Source: Billgrantia kenyensis (GTDB lineage Bacteria > Pseudomonadota > Gammaproteobacteria > Pseudomonadales > Halomonadaceae). From it: 64,000 bases of DNA. The position numbers and the translations under genes are program-made. The DNA is taken from positions 124,001 through 188,000 of the forward strand of contig NZ_JACEFT010000006.1 of assembly GCF_013697085.1 (NCBI RefSeq), given 5' to 3'. The notes beneath the pieces are model-generated. The model saw nothing but the letters and a program-made list of their open reading frames with translations. It ran no database searches and was not told the origin of the DNA. Below are positions 29,221-38,539 of this stretch, one piece after another. Position 1 is the first letter of the stretch; the number at the start of each line of letters is the position of its first letter.

Positions 29221-30915
29221 ATGAAGGCACTTACGCCAAGCCTGGCTCGACTCGGCATTCGCTCCCGCCTGCTCGCCGGTTTTTCCGCCGTGCTCGCCCT
29301 GATCATCCTGCTCACCGCCATCGGCATCGTGCAGGTGAACCGCATCGATCGCAGCCTCACCACCATCAATGACGTCAATGGTGCCAAGCAGCGCCACGCC
29401 ATCGACTGGCGCGGCAGCGTACACGATCGCGCGATACTGCTACGCGACATGACCCTGGCCGAATCGCCCGCCGCACTTGCCGCCCTGGAACGCGACTACG
29501 ATATGCTGGCCGACGACTACCAGCGCGCTGCCAGCGGCATGACGACCGCCATTCAGCTCAGCGCCTCCTCCCGTGAACGCGAACTTCTAGCGGCCATCGA
29601 GCACCAGGCCGATACCACACAGCACCTGGCCAGCCAAGTGATGGAGCGTCGCGGTCAAGGAGATGTCACAGCTGCCCGAGAGGTGCTTCTGAGCGAGGCC
29701 GGCCCGGCCTTTTTCGCCTGGCTCGACCGCATCAATGACTTCATCGATCACCAGGAAGCCGAGAGTGCAGCCAGTACGGCGCTGGCCCGCGACACTGCCG
29801 CCGGCTTCCAGCTACTGATGCTGGCCCTGTGCCTTGCCGCCTTGGTAGTAGGTGCTACCATTGCCTACCTGCTCTCCCGCCAGCTGCTTCGCGAACTGGG
29901 CGCCGAGCCCTACGAAGTCAAGGCGTTTGCCGAAGCGATCGGTCGAGGCGAACTGGCCACAGCCGGGCGCCTGAAAGAGAACGACCGCCACAGCATCATG
30001 GCGGCTCAGGTCGGCATGGCACGTCAGCTGCAGGAGATCGTGGCCCAGGTTCGCGGCGCCGCCGAAGCGGTAGCCAGCAACAGCGAGCAGATCGCCGAGG
30101 GCAATACCGACCTGGCCTCACGTACCCAACAGCAGGCCAGTGCCCTGACCCAGACCGCCTCGGCCATGGAAGAGCTCAACGGCACCGTGGTGCACAACAC
30201 CGAGAATGCCGGCCAGGCCAGCCGCGAGGCCGAGAACGCTACCGAGACGGCACGCCAGGGTGGCACGGCGGTGGAGCAGATGGCAGCTACCATGAACGAG
30301 CTAGATACCAGCTCGAGCGAGATCGCCTCGATCATTTCCACCATTGACGACATCGCCTTCCAGACCAACATCCTGGCCCTCAATGCCTCGGTGGAAGCCG
30401 CGCGAGCCGGGGAGCATGGCCGCGGCTTCGCCGTGGTTGCCGCCGAAGTGCGCAAGCTGGCGCAGAAGAGCGCCGATGCCGCCAGCGAGATCAACGAACT
30501 GATCACCGGCAACGTGGAGCGCGTGAAGAGCGGTAACGCCCGGGCAGCCGAAGCCCGTCAGGCTACCGAGCAGATCGTCGAGGCCATTGCCCGGGTCAGC
30601 CAGCTGATGCGGGAGATCAGTCAGGCCAGCGTCGAGCAGAGCGCCGGCGTGCAGGAAGCCGGCACGGCCGTGGCGGAGATGGACAGGGTCACCCAGCAAA
30701 ATGCCACCCTGGTGTCAGAGAGCGCCACGGCGGCCAACAATCTGCGCCAACATGCCCGTCAGCTGATGAGCGCCATGGCGGCCTTCCAACTGCCTGCCGG
30801 GACTCACTCCGGAGACGGTATGACACAGGTCGACCCAGCTCCCGCCACCAGGCCCATCATGCGTCAGCTGCAGCTCGCCGCCGAGCAGCGCCAGCCTGAG
30901 TGGGCCAACTTCTAG
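29221..30915 (+). CDS. Methyl-accepting chemotaxis protein
   Basis: Transmembrane chemoreceptor of 564 residues. Membrane helices lie at about 16-38 and 196-217, and between them is a periplasmic four-helix-bundle-type sensor (40-194). A HAMP-like linker (218-270) leads to the signalling domain with hairpin tip [20 protein letters not shown] (376-395). The protein ends EWANF, a CheR/CheB-docking pentapeptide like E. coli NWETF. The ATG at 29221 is chosen because AAGGAA precedes it; in-frame starts at 29113 and 29203 are less likely. The ligand is unknown. It sits beside the putrescine genes. Confidence 0.95.
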   Translation: MKALTPSLARLGIRSRLLAGFSAVLALIILLTAIGIVQVNRIDRSLTTINDVNGAKQRHAIDWRGSVHDRAILLRDMTLAESPAALAALERDYDMLADDYQRAASGMTTAIQLSASSRERELLAAIEHQADTTQHLASQVMERRGQGDVTAAREVLLSEAGPAFFAWLDRINDFIDHQEAESAASTALARDTAAGFQLLMLALCLAALVVGATIAYLLSRQLLRELGAEPYEVKAFAEAIGRGELATAGRLKENDRHSIMAAQVGMARQLQEIVAQVRGAAEAVASNSEQIAEGNTDLASRTQQQASALTQTASAMEELNGTVVHNTENAGQASREAENATETARQGGTAVEQMAATMNELDTSSSEIASIISTIDDIAFQTNILALNASVEAARAGEHGRGFAVVAAEVRKLAQKSADAASEINELITGNVERVKSGNARAAEARQATEQIVEAIARVSQLMREISQASVEQSAGVQEAGTAVAEMDRVTQQNATLVSESATAANNLRQHARQLMSAMAAFQLPAGTHSGDGMTQVDPAPATRPIMRQLQLAAEQRQPEWANF

Positions 30916-30942
30916 GGAACCCGTTAGCCGACAGTCTTCTCT

Positions 30943-32313
30943 TTAGCCCCGACCGCCCCCGTCCGGCAGCGCCTGGCGGGGGCGCTCGAGCTCCAGCCCG
31001 GCCCGCTCGACCAGTTCGGCGGGCAGCTCCTTTTTCACCGCCACCCCCAGTTCCTGGAATTCTGCAGCCTGCTTGATCAGGTTGCCGCGTCCGTTGACCA
31101 GTTGCCCCATGGCACGATCGTAGCTGTCGCGGGCGCCGTCGAGCTTTGTCTGCACCTCCTGCATGCTCTCGAGAAACAGCCGCAGTTTGTTGTAGAAGCG
31201 CTCGGCGCGATTGGCCAGCTCGGCGCTGTGGCGGCTCTGGTCCTCAAAGCGCCACAGCTGGCGTACCACGTTGAGGCTGGTCAGCAGCGTGGTGGGAGTG
31301 GCCACCAGCACGTTGTGCTCGATGGCCCGCTGATAAAGGGTCTCGTCGTGCTTGAGCGCTTCCACGTAAGCCGACTCCACCGGAATGAACATGATCACCA
31401 CATCCGGCGAGTTGAGGCCCGGCAGGTCGTAGTAGTGCTTGTCGGCCAGCTCGGCGATACGCTCGCCCACCGCCGCGGCATGAGCCGCCAGGGCCTGCCC
31501 TCTCTCCACCTCGTCCTCGGCGTTGACGTAGCGAACATAGGCGGCAAGCGAGGTCTTGGCGTCGATCACCAGGTGGCGGCCTTGGGGCAGGTAGACCACC
31601 GCATCGGGACGCCGGCGGCCCTCCGCCGTGGCGAAGCTCACCTCGCGCTGGTAATCCTTGTCGGGGCGCAGGCCGGAGCCCTCCAACACGTTCTCCAGCA
31701 TCAGCTCGCCCCAGTTGCCCTGCACCTTCTTCTGCCCCTGCAACGCCTGGGTCAGGCGCTCGGCCTGATCGGTGATCTCGCGGTTGAGCGCCTGCAGGTG
31801 GCGCAGTTCGGCGCGCAGCCCGGCGCGCTGCTCGGTATCGTGGCGGTGAATCGTCTCGACCTTCTCACGAAAGCCCTTCATCTCGGCCTGGATCGGCTGC
31901 AGCAGGCCACTGATACGCTGCTGGGAAAGCTCGGAGAAGGCACGTCCCTTGCGCTCGAGGATCTCGTTGGCCAGGTTCTCGAACTCCTGGCGCAGCTGGT
32001 CGCGGCTGTCGCGCAACAGCGCCAACTGGGCCTCGAAGTGCTGCTGTTTCTGCTCCAGGGTGGTGGCCAGACGCGCCTCGCTCACCTGCACCTCGCCAAG
32101 TCTGTGCTTTGCGTCATCGAGCTGCTGCTCACGCTCGGCGAGCCGCTTTCGCAAGTCATGGTAAAGGGATTCGTACCGCGCCGCCTCGCTGCGCTGCCGT
32201 CGTGCAGTGAGCCAGCCGGCCAGGAGGAAGGCGAACAAAAAGGCCAGCAGCGCCGTGAGCGCCATGGCGTAACCAAGGGGAAGCGCGGCCAGCATGGTGG
32301 CAAGGTCGGGCAC
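30943..32313 (-). CDS. rmuC: DNA recombination protein RmuC
   Basis: RmuC-family protein, known in E. coli for limiting inversions between short inverted repeats. It is predicted to be a membrane-tethered nuclease-like protein. The 456 residues have an N-terminal membrane segment (about 15-36), a long coiled coil (about 40-200) and a PD-(D/E)XK-like domain (GRRRPDAVVYLPQGRHLVID, then KTSLAAYVRY). It is convergent with the chemoreceptor (27-base gap) and follows puuC, but is not an obvious part of the putrescine pathway. Confidence 0.92.
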   Translation of the reverse strand: MPDLATMLAALPLGYAMALTALLAFLFAFLLAGWLTARRQRSEAARYESLYHDLRKRLAEREQQLDDAKHRLGEVQVSEARLATTLEQKQQHFEAQLALLRDSRDQLRQEFENLANEILERKGRAFSELSQQRISGLLQPIQAEMKGFREKVETIHRHDTEQRAGLRAELRHLQALNREITDQAERLTQALQGQKKVQGNWGELMLENVLEGSGLRPDKDYQREVSFATAEGRRRPDAVVYLPQGRHLVIDAKTSLAAYVRYVNAEDEVERGQALAAHAAAVGERIAELADKHYYDLPGLNSPDVVIMFIPVESAYVEALKHDETLYQRAIEHNVLVATPTTLLTSLNVVRQLWRFEDQSRHSAELANRAERFYNKLRLFLESMQEVQTKLDGARDSYDRAMGQLVNGRGNLIKQAAEFQELGVAVKKELPAELVERAGLELERPRQALPDGGGRG

Positions 32314-32328
32314 AGGGTGTCTCCAGCA

Positions 32329-32364
32329 GGCGGTCGTGGCGCCAGTATACCTGCCACGACCGCC
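32329..32364. terminator. Twelve-base-pair hairpin between puuC and rmuC
   Basis: GGCGGTCGTGGC pairs perfectly with GCCACGACCGCC around a 12-base loop. It lies between the puuC stop and the rmuC start and has no T tract. It may end or attenuate the puuD–spuC–puuC transcript before rmuC. Confidence 0.45.
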
Positions 32365-32393
32365 CGCTCACCCCCTTCGCCATTCGGCAAGCT

Positions 32394-33899
32394 TCAGCTT
32401 GACTGCAGCGACATCCACACACTCTTCAGTTCGGAGTACTCCTCCAGGCTGTGGTGCGACTTGTCGCGGCCGTTGCCCGACTGCTTGACCCCGCCGAACG
32501 GCATGGTCTGGTCGCCCCCGGCCCAGTTGTTGACGAATACCTGACCCGACTGCAGGCGACGCGTCACGCGCATGATGCGGTCGATGTCCTGGCTCCATAG
32601 CCCCGCCGCCAAGCCGTAGGGCGTGTCATTAGCCATAGCGATGGCCTCCTCTTCGGTGTCGAAGCCGAACACCGCCAGCACCGGGCCGAAGATCTCTTCG
32701 CGGCCGATGGTCATCTGCGCCGTAACGCCGTCGAACACCGTGGGCGGGATGAACAGCCCCGGGCCGTCGATGGCCTTGCCGCCGCTGCGCAGCCGCGCGC
32801 CCTCTTCCACGCCCTGGCGGATGTAGTCGAGGATGCGCCGGTGCTGGGTCTCGTCGACGATGGCGCCCATGAAGCTCTGCGGGTCCAGCGGATCACCCGG
32901 CTGCATGTTCTCGGCGGCTTTCAATACCCGCTCGACGAAGTCGTCGCGAATCGTGTTCTCCACCAGCAGCCGGGAGCCGGCGATGCACACCTCGCCCTGA
33001 TTGTGGAAGATCGCCGCGGCGGCGTAGCTGGCCACCTGATCGAGGTTCTTGCAGTCGGCGAAGACGAGATTGGGCGACTTGCCACCGCACTCCAGGTAGA
33101 CCCGCTTGAGGTTGGACTGCCCGGCGTACTGCATCAGCTGCTTGCCCACCGCGGTGGAGCCGGTGAAGGCCAGGCAGTCGACCTCCATGGAGAGTGCCAG
33201 GGCCTTGCCCACGGTGTGGCCGAAGCCCGGCAGCACCTGAAACACCCCGCGCGGGATGCCCGCCTCCTGGGCCAGTTGGGCCAGGCGCAGCGCCGACAGC
33301 GGCGACTTCTCCGAGGGCTTGAGGATCACGCTGTTGCCGGCGGCCAGCGCCGGGGCGATCTTCCAGGCGGTCATCATGAGCGGGAAGTTCCACGGCACGA
33401 TGGCCGCCACCACGCCGATGGGCTCGCGCAGCACCAGGGCCAGGGAATCCTCGCCGGTGGGGGCTACCTCGCCGTAGAGCTTGTCGATGCACTCCGCCTG
33501 GTAGCGGAGGCAGGCGATGGCGCCGGCCATGTCGCCCAGCGAGCTCGAGATGGGCTTGCCCATGTCGAGGGTATCGATCAGCGCCAGTTCGTGCTTGTTG
33601 GCCTCCATCAGATCGGCCAGGCGCAGCAGGGTCTTTTTGCGCTTGCCCGGCGCCATACGCGACCAGGCGCCGTCGGCGAAGGCCCGGCGCGCCACCGCCA
33701 CGGCGCGTTCGGCATCGGGCTCGTCGCAGCTGGCCACCTGGGCCAGGGTCTCGCCGGTGGCGGGATTGATCGAGACGAAGGTGTCACCGCTTGCGGCCGC
33801 GACGAAGCTGTCGTCGATGAAGGCCCGTGATTCGACGGCGAGCTCGGCGGCCCGGGCCTGCCAGTCGGCCAGGGTGCGGGGGAATGACGTACGGCTCAC
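32394..33899 (-). CDS. puuC: Gamma-glutamyl-gamma-aminobutyraldehyde dehydrogenase PuuC
   Basis: NAD(P)-dependent aldehyde dehydrogenase that oxidises the aldehyde made from gamma-glutamylputrescine (or 4-aminobutanal) to the acid. The 501 residues show the base E270 (LECGGKSPN), the nucleophile C305 (NQGEVCIAGSR) and the cofactor region FTGSTAVGK. Assignment within the broad ALDH family rests on its operon: its ATG overlaps the spuC stop by four bases. A general aldehyde dehydrogenase role is possible. Confidence 0.9.
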   Translation of the reverse strand: MSRTSFPRTLADWQARAAELAVESRAFIDDSFVAAASGDTFVSINPATGETLAQVASCDEPDAERAVAVARRAFADGAWSRMAPGKRKKTLLRLADLMEANKHELALIDTLDMGKPISSSLGDMAGAIACLRYQAECIDKLYGEVAPTGEDSLALVLREPIGVVAAIVPWNFPLMMTAWKIAPALAAGNSVILKPSEKSPLSALRLAQLAQEAGIPRGVFQVLPGFGHTVGKALALSMEVDCLAFTGSTAVGKQLMQYAGQSNLKRVYLECGGKSPNLVFADCKNLDQVASYAAAAIFHNQGEVCIAGSRLLVENTIRDDFVERVLKAAENMQPGDPLDPQSFMGAIVDETQHRRILDYIRQGVEEGARLRSGGKAIDGPGLFIPPTVFDGVTAQMTIGREEIFGPVLAVFGFDTEEEAIAMANDTPYGLAAGLWSQDIDRIMRVTRRLQSGQVFVNNWAGGDQTMPFGGVKQSGNGRDKSHHSLEEYSELKSVWMSLQSS

Positions 33900-35293
33900 G
33901 ATGGGGTCTCCTCAGTGATGGGTGCTTGGGCGGCGCATTTTCCTTTACCCAGCCGCCGGGCGGTCTCGTCCAGCGCGGCGCCGGCCAGGCGGACCAGCTC
34001 GTCGATCTCGGCGCGGGAGATCACCAGCGGCGGCGAAATGATCATCGTATCACCCACCGAGCGCATCACCAGGCCAAGATCGAAGCAGATGTCGCGGCAC
34101 AAGGTGCCGACAGCGAGCCCCTTGTCGAAGCGCTCGCCGGTGTCTGGGTCGATCAGCTCCAGCGCCCCGATCAGCCCCAGCGAGCGCACCTCGCCCACCA
34201 GGGAGTGATCGGCCAGGGTGGCCCAGCGCTCGGCGAGATAGGGCCCGATGTCGTCACGCACCCGCTCTACGATGCCCTCGGCCTGCATCAGCTCGAGATT
34301 CTTCAGCGCCACGGCGGCACAGGCCGGGTGCCCCGAATAGGTGAAGCCGTGGAAGAACTCGCCGCCGCGCTCGATCAGGGTGTCGGCGACGCGGTCGCCC
34401 ACCAGCACGCCGCCGATGGGCAGGTAGCCGGAAGATAACCCCTTGGCGATGGGCATCAAGTCGGGCTTCAGATCGTAGTGAAGGCTGCCGAACCACTCCC
34501 CCAGGCGGCCGAAGCCACAGATCACCTCGTCCATCACCAGCAGGATATCGTACCTGGCCAGCACCTCCTTGACGGCCGGCCAGTAGCTTTGCGGTGGGAT
34601 GATGGCACCGCCCGCCCCCTGCACCGGCTCGGCGATGAAGGCGGCAACGTTCTCCTCGCCGAGCTCCAGAATCTTCGCCTCCAGGGCCGCGGCGCATTCG
34701 CGGCCGAACGCTTCCGGGCTGGTATCGCGCCCTTCGTCAAACCAATAGGGCTGGCGCACATGGGCGATCTTGGGTACCAGAGGGCCGCCCTGGGCATGCA
34801 TCGGCGCCATGCCGCCAAGGCTCAGGCCGGCAACGGTAGAACCGTGGTAGGCATTCTCCCGCGCGATCACCCACTGCTTGTCGGGCTTGCCCTCGAGCGC
34901 CCAGTAGCGACGCACCATGCGCAGCACCGTGTCGTTGGCCTCGGAGCCCGAGCCGGTGAAGAACACCCGGTTCATGTGCGCCGGCGCCAGCCGGCACAGC
35001 GCCTCGGCCAGCTTGACCGCCGGCGGGTGGGTGCTCTTGAAGAAGTTGTTGTAGTAAGGCAGTTCCCGCAGCTGTACGGTGGCGGCCTCGACCAGTTCCT
35101 CGCGGCCGTAACCCAGGTTGACGCACCACAGCCCGGCCATGGCGTCGAGGATGCGGTTGCCCTCGCTGTCATGGATGTAGACCCCCTCGGCGTGGGTGAC
35201 GATACGGCTGCCCTCCTCCCCCAGGGCCTTGAAGTCGGTGAAGGGGTGCAGGTGGTGGTCACGGTCGAGCCGACGATACGCTTCGGTGCTCAT
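33896..35293 (-). CDS. spuC: Putrescine (polyamine)-pyruvate aminotransferase, SpuC type
   Basis: Class III PLP aminotransferase of 465 residues that would transfer the amino group of putrescine or gamma-glutamylputrescine to pyruvate. PLP-binding residues are visible: GSGSEAND (114-121), D255 in LLVMDEVICGFGR and the Schiff-base lysine K284 in PIAKGLSSGY. The N-terminal LDRDHHLHPFTDF is typical of SpuC-like enzymes. It overlaps puuD and puuC by four bases each. Donor specificity is inferred; a beta-alanine or other omega-amino acid role cannot be excluded. Confidence 0.88.
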   Translation of the reverse strand: MSTEAYRRLDRDHHLHPFTDFKALGEEGSRIVTHAEGVYIHDSEGNRILDAMAGLWCVNLGYGREELVEAATVQLRELPYYNNFFKSTHPPAVKLAEALCRLAPAHMNRVFFTGSGSEANDTVLRMVRRYWALEGKPDKQWVIARENAYHGSTVAGLSLGGMAPMHAQGGPLVPKIAHVRQPYWFDEGRDTSPEAFGRECAAALEAKILELGEENVAAFIAEPVQGAGGAIIPPQSYWPAVKEVLARYDILLVMDEVICGFGRLGEWFGSLHYDLKPDLMPIAKGLSSGYLPIGGVLVGDRVADTLIERGGEFFHGFTYSGHPACAAVALKNLELMQAEGIVERVRDDIGPYLAERWATLADHSLVGEVRSLGLIGALELIDPDTGERFDKGLAVGTLCRDICFDLGLVMRSVGDTMIISPPLVISRAEIDELVRLAGAALDETARRLGKGKCAAQAPITEETPS

Positions 35294-36075
35294 GATATCT
35301 CCTCGCCGGCAGCCAGCGCCTCGGTCGGCGCCCCGCGTCTCGCGCAGTGCTCGTGACAGGCGTCGGCGAAGCCGTTGAACAGGGCGTCATAAACAGGGTG
35401 TTCCCGCGGCTGCCATTCGGGATGCCACTGCACGGCCAGGGCGTACCCCGGCGCCCCGGCCACCGACACCGCCTCGATCAAGCCGTCCGGCGCACGCGCC
35501 TCCACGGCAAGCCCTTCGCCCAGCCGTTCGATGCCCTGCTGGTGCAGCGAATTGACCCGCGCTTGCGGCTCGGGATACAGCGCAGCCAGGCGGCCGCCGG
35601 GCACGATCTCGATGTCGTGGGCCGGCGCATAGCGAGTGGCGTAGTCGGCTTGCGGCTCGCGGTGGTCGGCCAGGCCGGGCACGTTCTGCACCGCCTGGTG
35701 GAGGGTGCCGCCATAGGCCACGTTGATCTCCTGGAAGCCGCGACAGATGCCCAGCAGCGGCAGGCCACGGGCGACGGCGGCAGGTATCCAGGCCAGGGCA
35801 GCGGCGTCGCGGTGCAGGTCGTCGAGGGTGTTCTCCGGCGCCCGCTCGGCGCCATAGCGTGCGGGCTCGACGTTGGAGTAGCTGCCGGTGAGCAGCAGGC
35901 CATCCAGGTGGGCGAGCAGGTCGCCGTCGACGGCATCCTGCCATACGGGAAGCACCACCGGGGCCAGGCCGTAGGCGCGAAGCGCGCTGAGGTACTTGTC
36001 GGTCACTACGTGGGCGGGATGCCCTTCCACTTCTCGACGGCAGGCGATGACACCTACCAGCGGACGGCTCGGCAT
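35290..36075 (-). CDS. puuD: Gamma-glutamyl-GABA hydrolase PuuD
   Basis: Class I glutamine-amidotransferase-like hydrolase that splits gamma-glutamyl-GABA into glutamate and GABA, ending the glutamylated putrescine route. The product is 261 residues from the ATG at 36075, which has AGGAGG six bases upstream. A longer in-frame ORF lacks such a site. The nucleophile is C111 in GICRGFQEIN, and the partner His is in VQWHPEWQP near the C-terminus. It is the first gene of puuD–spuC–puuC and diverges from puuA. Confidence 0.92.
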   Translation of the reverse strand: MPSRPLVGVIACRREVEGHPAHVVTDKYLSALRAYGLAPVVLPVWQDAVDGDLLAHLDGLLLTGSYSNVEPARYGAERAPENTLDDLHRDAAALAWIPAAVARGLPLLGICRGFQEINVAYGGTLHQAVQNVPGLADHREPQADYATRYAPAHDIEIVPGGRLAALYPEPQARVNSLHQQGIERLGEGLAVEARAPDGLIEAVSVAGAPGYALAVQWHPEWQPREHPVYDALFNGFADACHEHCARRGAPTEALAAGEEIS

Positions 36076-36111
36076 ATCGGCCTCCTCGAATGAAACAACG
36101 GCGATGAAATG

Positions 36112-36194
36112 TTGATTAAACTTTCCATCAAAGCGAGAAAAAAATCCAGCCAAACGCAAAAAACTCACAAATCATCAGGAAATTTCGCGATTTC
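36112..36194. promoter_or_regulatory. Inverted repeats in the puuD–puuA divergent region
   Basis: Two imperfect palindromes lie in the 222-base AT-rich divergent region: TTGAT-N10-ATCAA (36112-36131) and GAAAT-N6-ATTTC (36179-36194). Either could be the operator of the PuuR-type regulator encoded at 28237-28788. Neither resembles the E. coli PuuR box closely enough to be certain. Confidence 0.3.
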
Positions 36195-36227
36195 TCTGGA
36201 TTCAGACGCGCCAGTTTCGTAAAGGAT

Positions 36228-36256
36228 TTGACAACAGCGGCGGCGCATCGAAAGAT
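36228..36256 (+). promoter_or_regulatory. Candidate sigma-70 promoter of puuA
   Basis: A perfect -35 TTGACA (36228-36233) lies 17 bases before AAAGAT (36251-36256), a weak -10. The transcript would begin near 36263, about 35 bases before the puuA ATG. Strong -35 with weak -10 fits a regulated promoter. Confidence 0.45.
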
Positions 36257-36297
36257 AGACGCAGCCAACGCTTAGACACGACATCAAAGAGGCCACC

Positions 36298-37674
36298 ATG
36301 CCGTCGCTCAGCGCCGATCACGCCGAGGAGTTTCTTGCTCGCCACCCCCACATCGACAGCATCGATCTGTTGATCAGCGACCTCAACGGGGTAATGCGGG
36401 GCAAGCGCATTCCATGCGGCAAGCTGGCCCAGGTCTGCCAGTCCGGCGTCAACCTGCCAGCCTCGGTCTTCGCCCTGGACATCAACGGCCATACCATCGA
36501 AGCCACCGGCCTGGGCCTTGCCATCGGCGACAGCGACCGGGTCTGCCGGCCCCTGGCGGGCAGCCTGATGCCGTCACCATGGCTGCGCGGCGGTCGTCAG
36601 GCGCAGCTGCTGATGACCATGGTGGAACCCGACGAAACGCCCTTCTTCGCCGATCCGCGCCAGGTGCTGAGGCGCCAGCTGGAGCGCTTACGCGAACGCG
36701 GCCTCACCCCCGTAGCCGCCGTGGAGATGGAGTTCTACCTGCTGGACCGCGAGCGCACCCCGGAGGGGCTGATCCAGCCGCCGTGCTCGCCCCGCAACGG
36801 CGAGCGCGCCACCCAGAGCCAGCTCTACTCCATCGGGGAACTCGACGAGTACGCCGACTTTCTCGACGACGTGCACCGGGCCGCCGAATGCCAGGGGCTG
36901 CCGCTGGACACGACGCTGAAGGAGTGCGCGCCGGGCCAGTTCGAGATCACGCTCAGCCACTGCAACGATGTGCTCAAGGCCTGCGACAGTGCCGTGCTAC
37001 TCAAGCGCCTGATCAAGGGCGTGGCGCTCAATCACGGCTTCGAGGCCACCTTCATGGCCAAGCCCTACGGCCTCGAGGCCGGCAACGGCACCCACGTGCA
37101 CCTGAGCCTGCTGGACGACGGTGGACGCAATGTCTTCGCCGCCGAAAATGCTGACCCACTGGGCAGCGAGACCCTGCACCGGGCCATCGCGGGGCTGCTC
37201 GAGCTGATGCCGGCCAGCATGGCGATCTGTGCCCCCAACCTCAATTCGTTCCGCCGCTTCCAGCCCGGCCTCTACGTGCCCATGACCCCCACCTGGGGCT
37301 TCGACAACCGCTCGGTGGCCCTGCGCATCCCCTCGGGTGACAACGCGGCAAGGCGCATCGAGCATCGCGTCGCCGGTGCCGACGTCAACCCCTACCTGCT
37401 GCTCGCCGTACTGCTGGCCGGCATCGACTACGGTATCGACCGTCAGCTGGAGCCGCCCGCACCGGTGGAAGGCAACGCCTACGAGCAGTTCGAGCCCACC
37501 CTGACCAACAGCTGGCAGCAGGCCCTCGACCTGCTCGAGGCGAGCGAACCACTCAAGGCTGCCCTGGGCAGCAATTTCATCCATGTCTTCCTGGCCAATC
37601 GTCGGGCCGAGCGCGAACTGGCCATGCAGACGGTGAGCCGGCTGGAGTACGACTGGTACCTACGCCACGTTTGA
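36298..37674 (+). CDS. puuA: Gamma-glutamylputrescine synthetase PuuA
   Basis: Glutamine-synthetase-fold ligase joining glutamate to putrescine with ATP, the first step of the Puu pathway. The 458 residues keep landmarks of E. coli PuuA: SDLNGVMRGKRIP, VAAVEMEFYLLDRE, APGQFEITL, GNGTHVHLSL, SFRRFQPGLYVPMTPTWG and HRVAGADVNPYLLLA. It diverges from puuD–spuC–puuC. It is clearly different from the second synthetase at 44148-45494, which lacks the FQPG-YVP phrase. Confidence 0.92.
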   Translation: MPSLSADHAEEFLARHPHIDSIDLLISDLNGVMRGKRIPCGKLAQVCQSGVNLPASVFALDINGHTIEATGLGLAIGDSDRVCRPLAGSLMPSPWLRGGRQAQLLMTMVEPDETPFFADPRQVLRRQLERLRERGLTPVAAVEMEFYLLDRERTPEGLIQPPCSPRNGERATQSQLYSIGELDEYADFLDDVHRAAECQGLPLDTTLKECAPGQFEITLSHCNDVLKACDSAVLLKRLIKGVALNHGFEATFMAKPYGLEAGNGTHVHLSLLDDGGRNVFAAENADPLGSETLHRAIAGLLELMPASMAICAPNLNSFRRFQPGLYVPMTPTWGFDNRSVALRIPSGDNAARRIEHRVAGADVNPYLLLAVLLAGIDYGIDRQLEPPAPVEGNAYEQFEPTLTNSWQQALDLLEASEPLKAALGSNFIHVFLANRRAERELAMQTVSRLEYDWYLRHV

Positions 37675-37696
37675 CGCAGCCGGCCTGACCGGGACA

Positions 37697-37737
37697 GGCG
37701 GCAAGCCGCCATATGACGCCCCGGCCTGAGCCGGGGC
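37697..37737. terminator. Paired GC hairpins between convergent puuA and the glycine-zipper gene
   Basis: GGCGG-CAAG-CCGCC (37697-37710) and GCCCCGGC-CTGA-GCCGGGGC (37718-37737) are perfect stems with four-base loops. They sit between converging genes, so they may end both transcripts. There is no T tract. Confidence 0.45.
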
Positions 37738-37765
37738 AATGCAGGAAACGATAACGCGAGAGGAA

Positions 37766-38347
37766 TCAACCGTCCGTGCTGGCCAGCGGCAGGTCCCAGC
37801 GCGGCTGGCCCTCGTCGAGCAGCACGCGATCGCCCTGGGGCCGGCGATCCAGCCGCGACACCTCACTTAGCTCGCCGTGACGCCAGGTCACGTCGTAACC
37901 GACGGTCTCCTCGGAGCTGTCCACGACGGTGTGACACTGACGCTGGGTGGTGGTGTAGGTCTGGGTCTGGTTGGCCTCGATGCGACCCTGGATCTCGCGC
38001 CCGGCGTAGCCGCCCCCGACCGCCCCGGCCACGGTGGCCAGCGTCTTGCCACTGCCGCCGCCCACCTGGTTGCCAAGCAGCCCGCCCACCACGGCCCCCG
38101 CCGCGGTGCCGGCGATCCGATGAGGGTCACGGCTGGGCGCCTGGGCCTGCTGCTGCACCACCACGTCCTCACATACCTCACGTGGCGTCTCGACGCTGCG
38201 AGTCACCGGCTGTACCGCCACGACCTCGGCAAACTGAGGACCGCTCTCGACCGGATCCGTCCCCTGCTGCACCTGCCATGCGCCGAATGCCAGGCCGCCC
38301 AGGCCCAGCACGCTCAGCGTGGTTCCGACCACGATAGACTTGTTCAT
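37766..38347 (-). CDS. Glycine-zipper 2TM domain protein (hypothetical)
   Basis: A 193-residue envelope protein of unknown role. It has an N-terminal hydrophobic segment (about residues 5-24), a linker, and then a glycine zipper (IAGTAAGAVVGGLLGNQVGG, then TVAGAVGGGYAGREIQGR). A C-terminal domain follows with two cysteines (CEDV, RQCHTV), as in Rickettsia 17-kDa-like/YcfJ proteins. The ATG at 38347 has AGGAGGAG eight bases upstream; the longer ORF does not. A possible -10 (TATACT, minus strand, 38458-38463) lies 110 bases upstream. It interrupts the putrescine genes without an evident link. Confidence 0.82.
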   Translation of the reverse strand: MNKSIVVGTTLSVLGLGGLAFGAWQVQQGTDPVESGPQFAEVVAVQPVTRSVETPREVCEDVVVQQQAQAPSRDPHRIAGTAAGAVVGGLLGNQVGGGSGKTLATVAGAVGGGYAGREIQGRIEANQTQTYTTTQRQCHTVVDSSEETVGYDVTWRHGELSEVSRLDRRPQGDRVLLDEGQPRWDLPLASTDG

Positions 38348-38539
38348 GACACTCCTCCTGCAGGACGCGACGCGCCCCGGGCTGACAAGGCTCGGCTCGA
38401 TACGATGTGGAGGAGAGACGCAGGGCGGCGACTCCATGCCGCCCATGGGATAGCTTCAGTATACGGCGTCGAGACAAGGCGATGAGCGCAACGCAGCGGC
38501 TTTCACGTTTTTTGTCCCGGTGTCCGCTCGCGGCGACAC

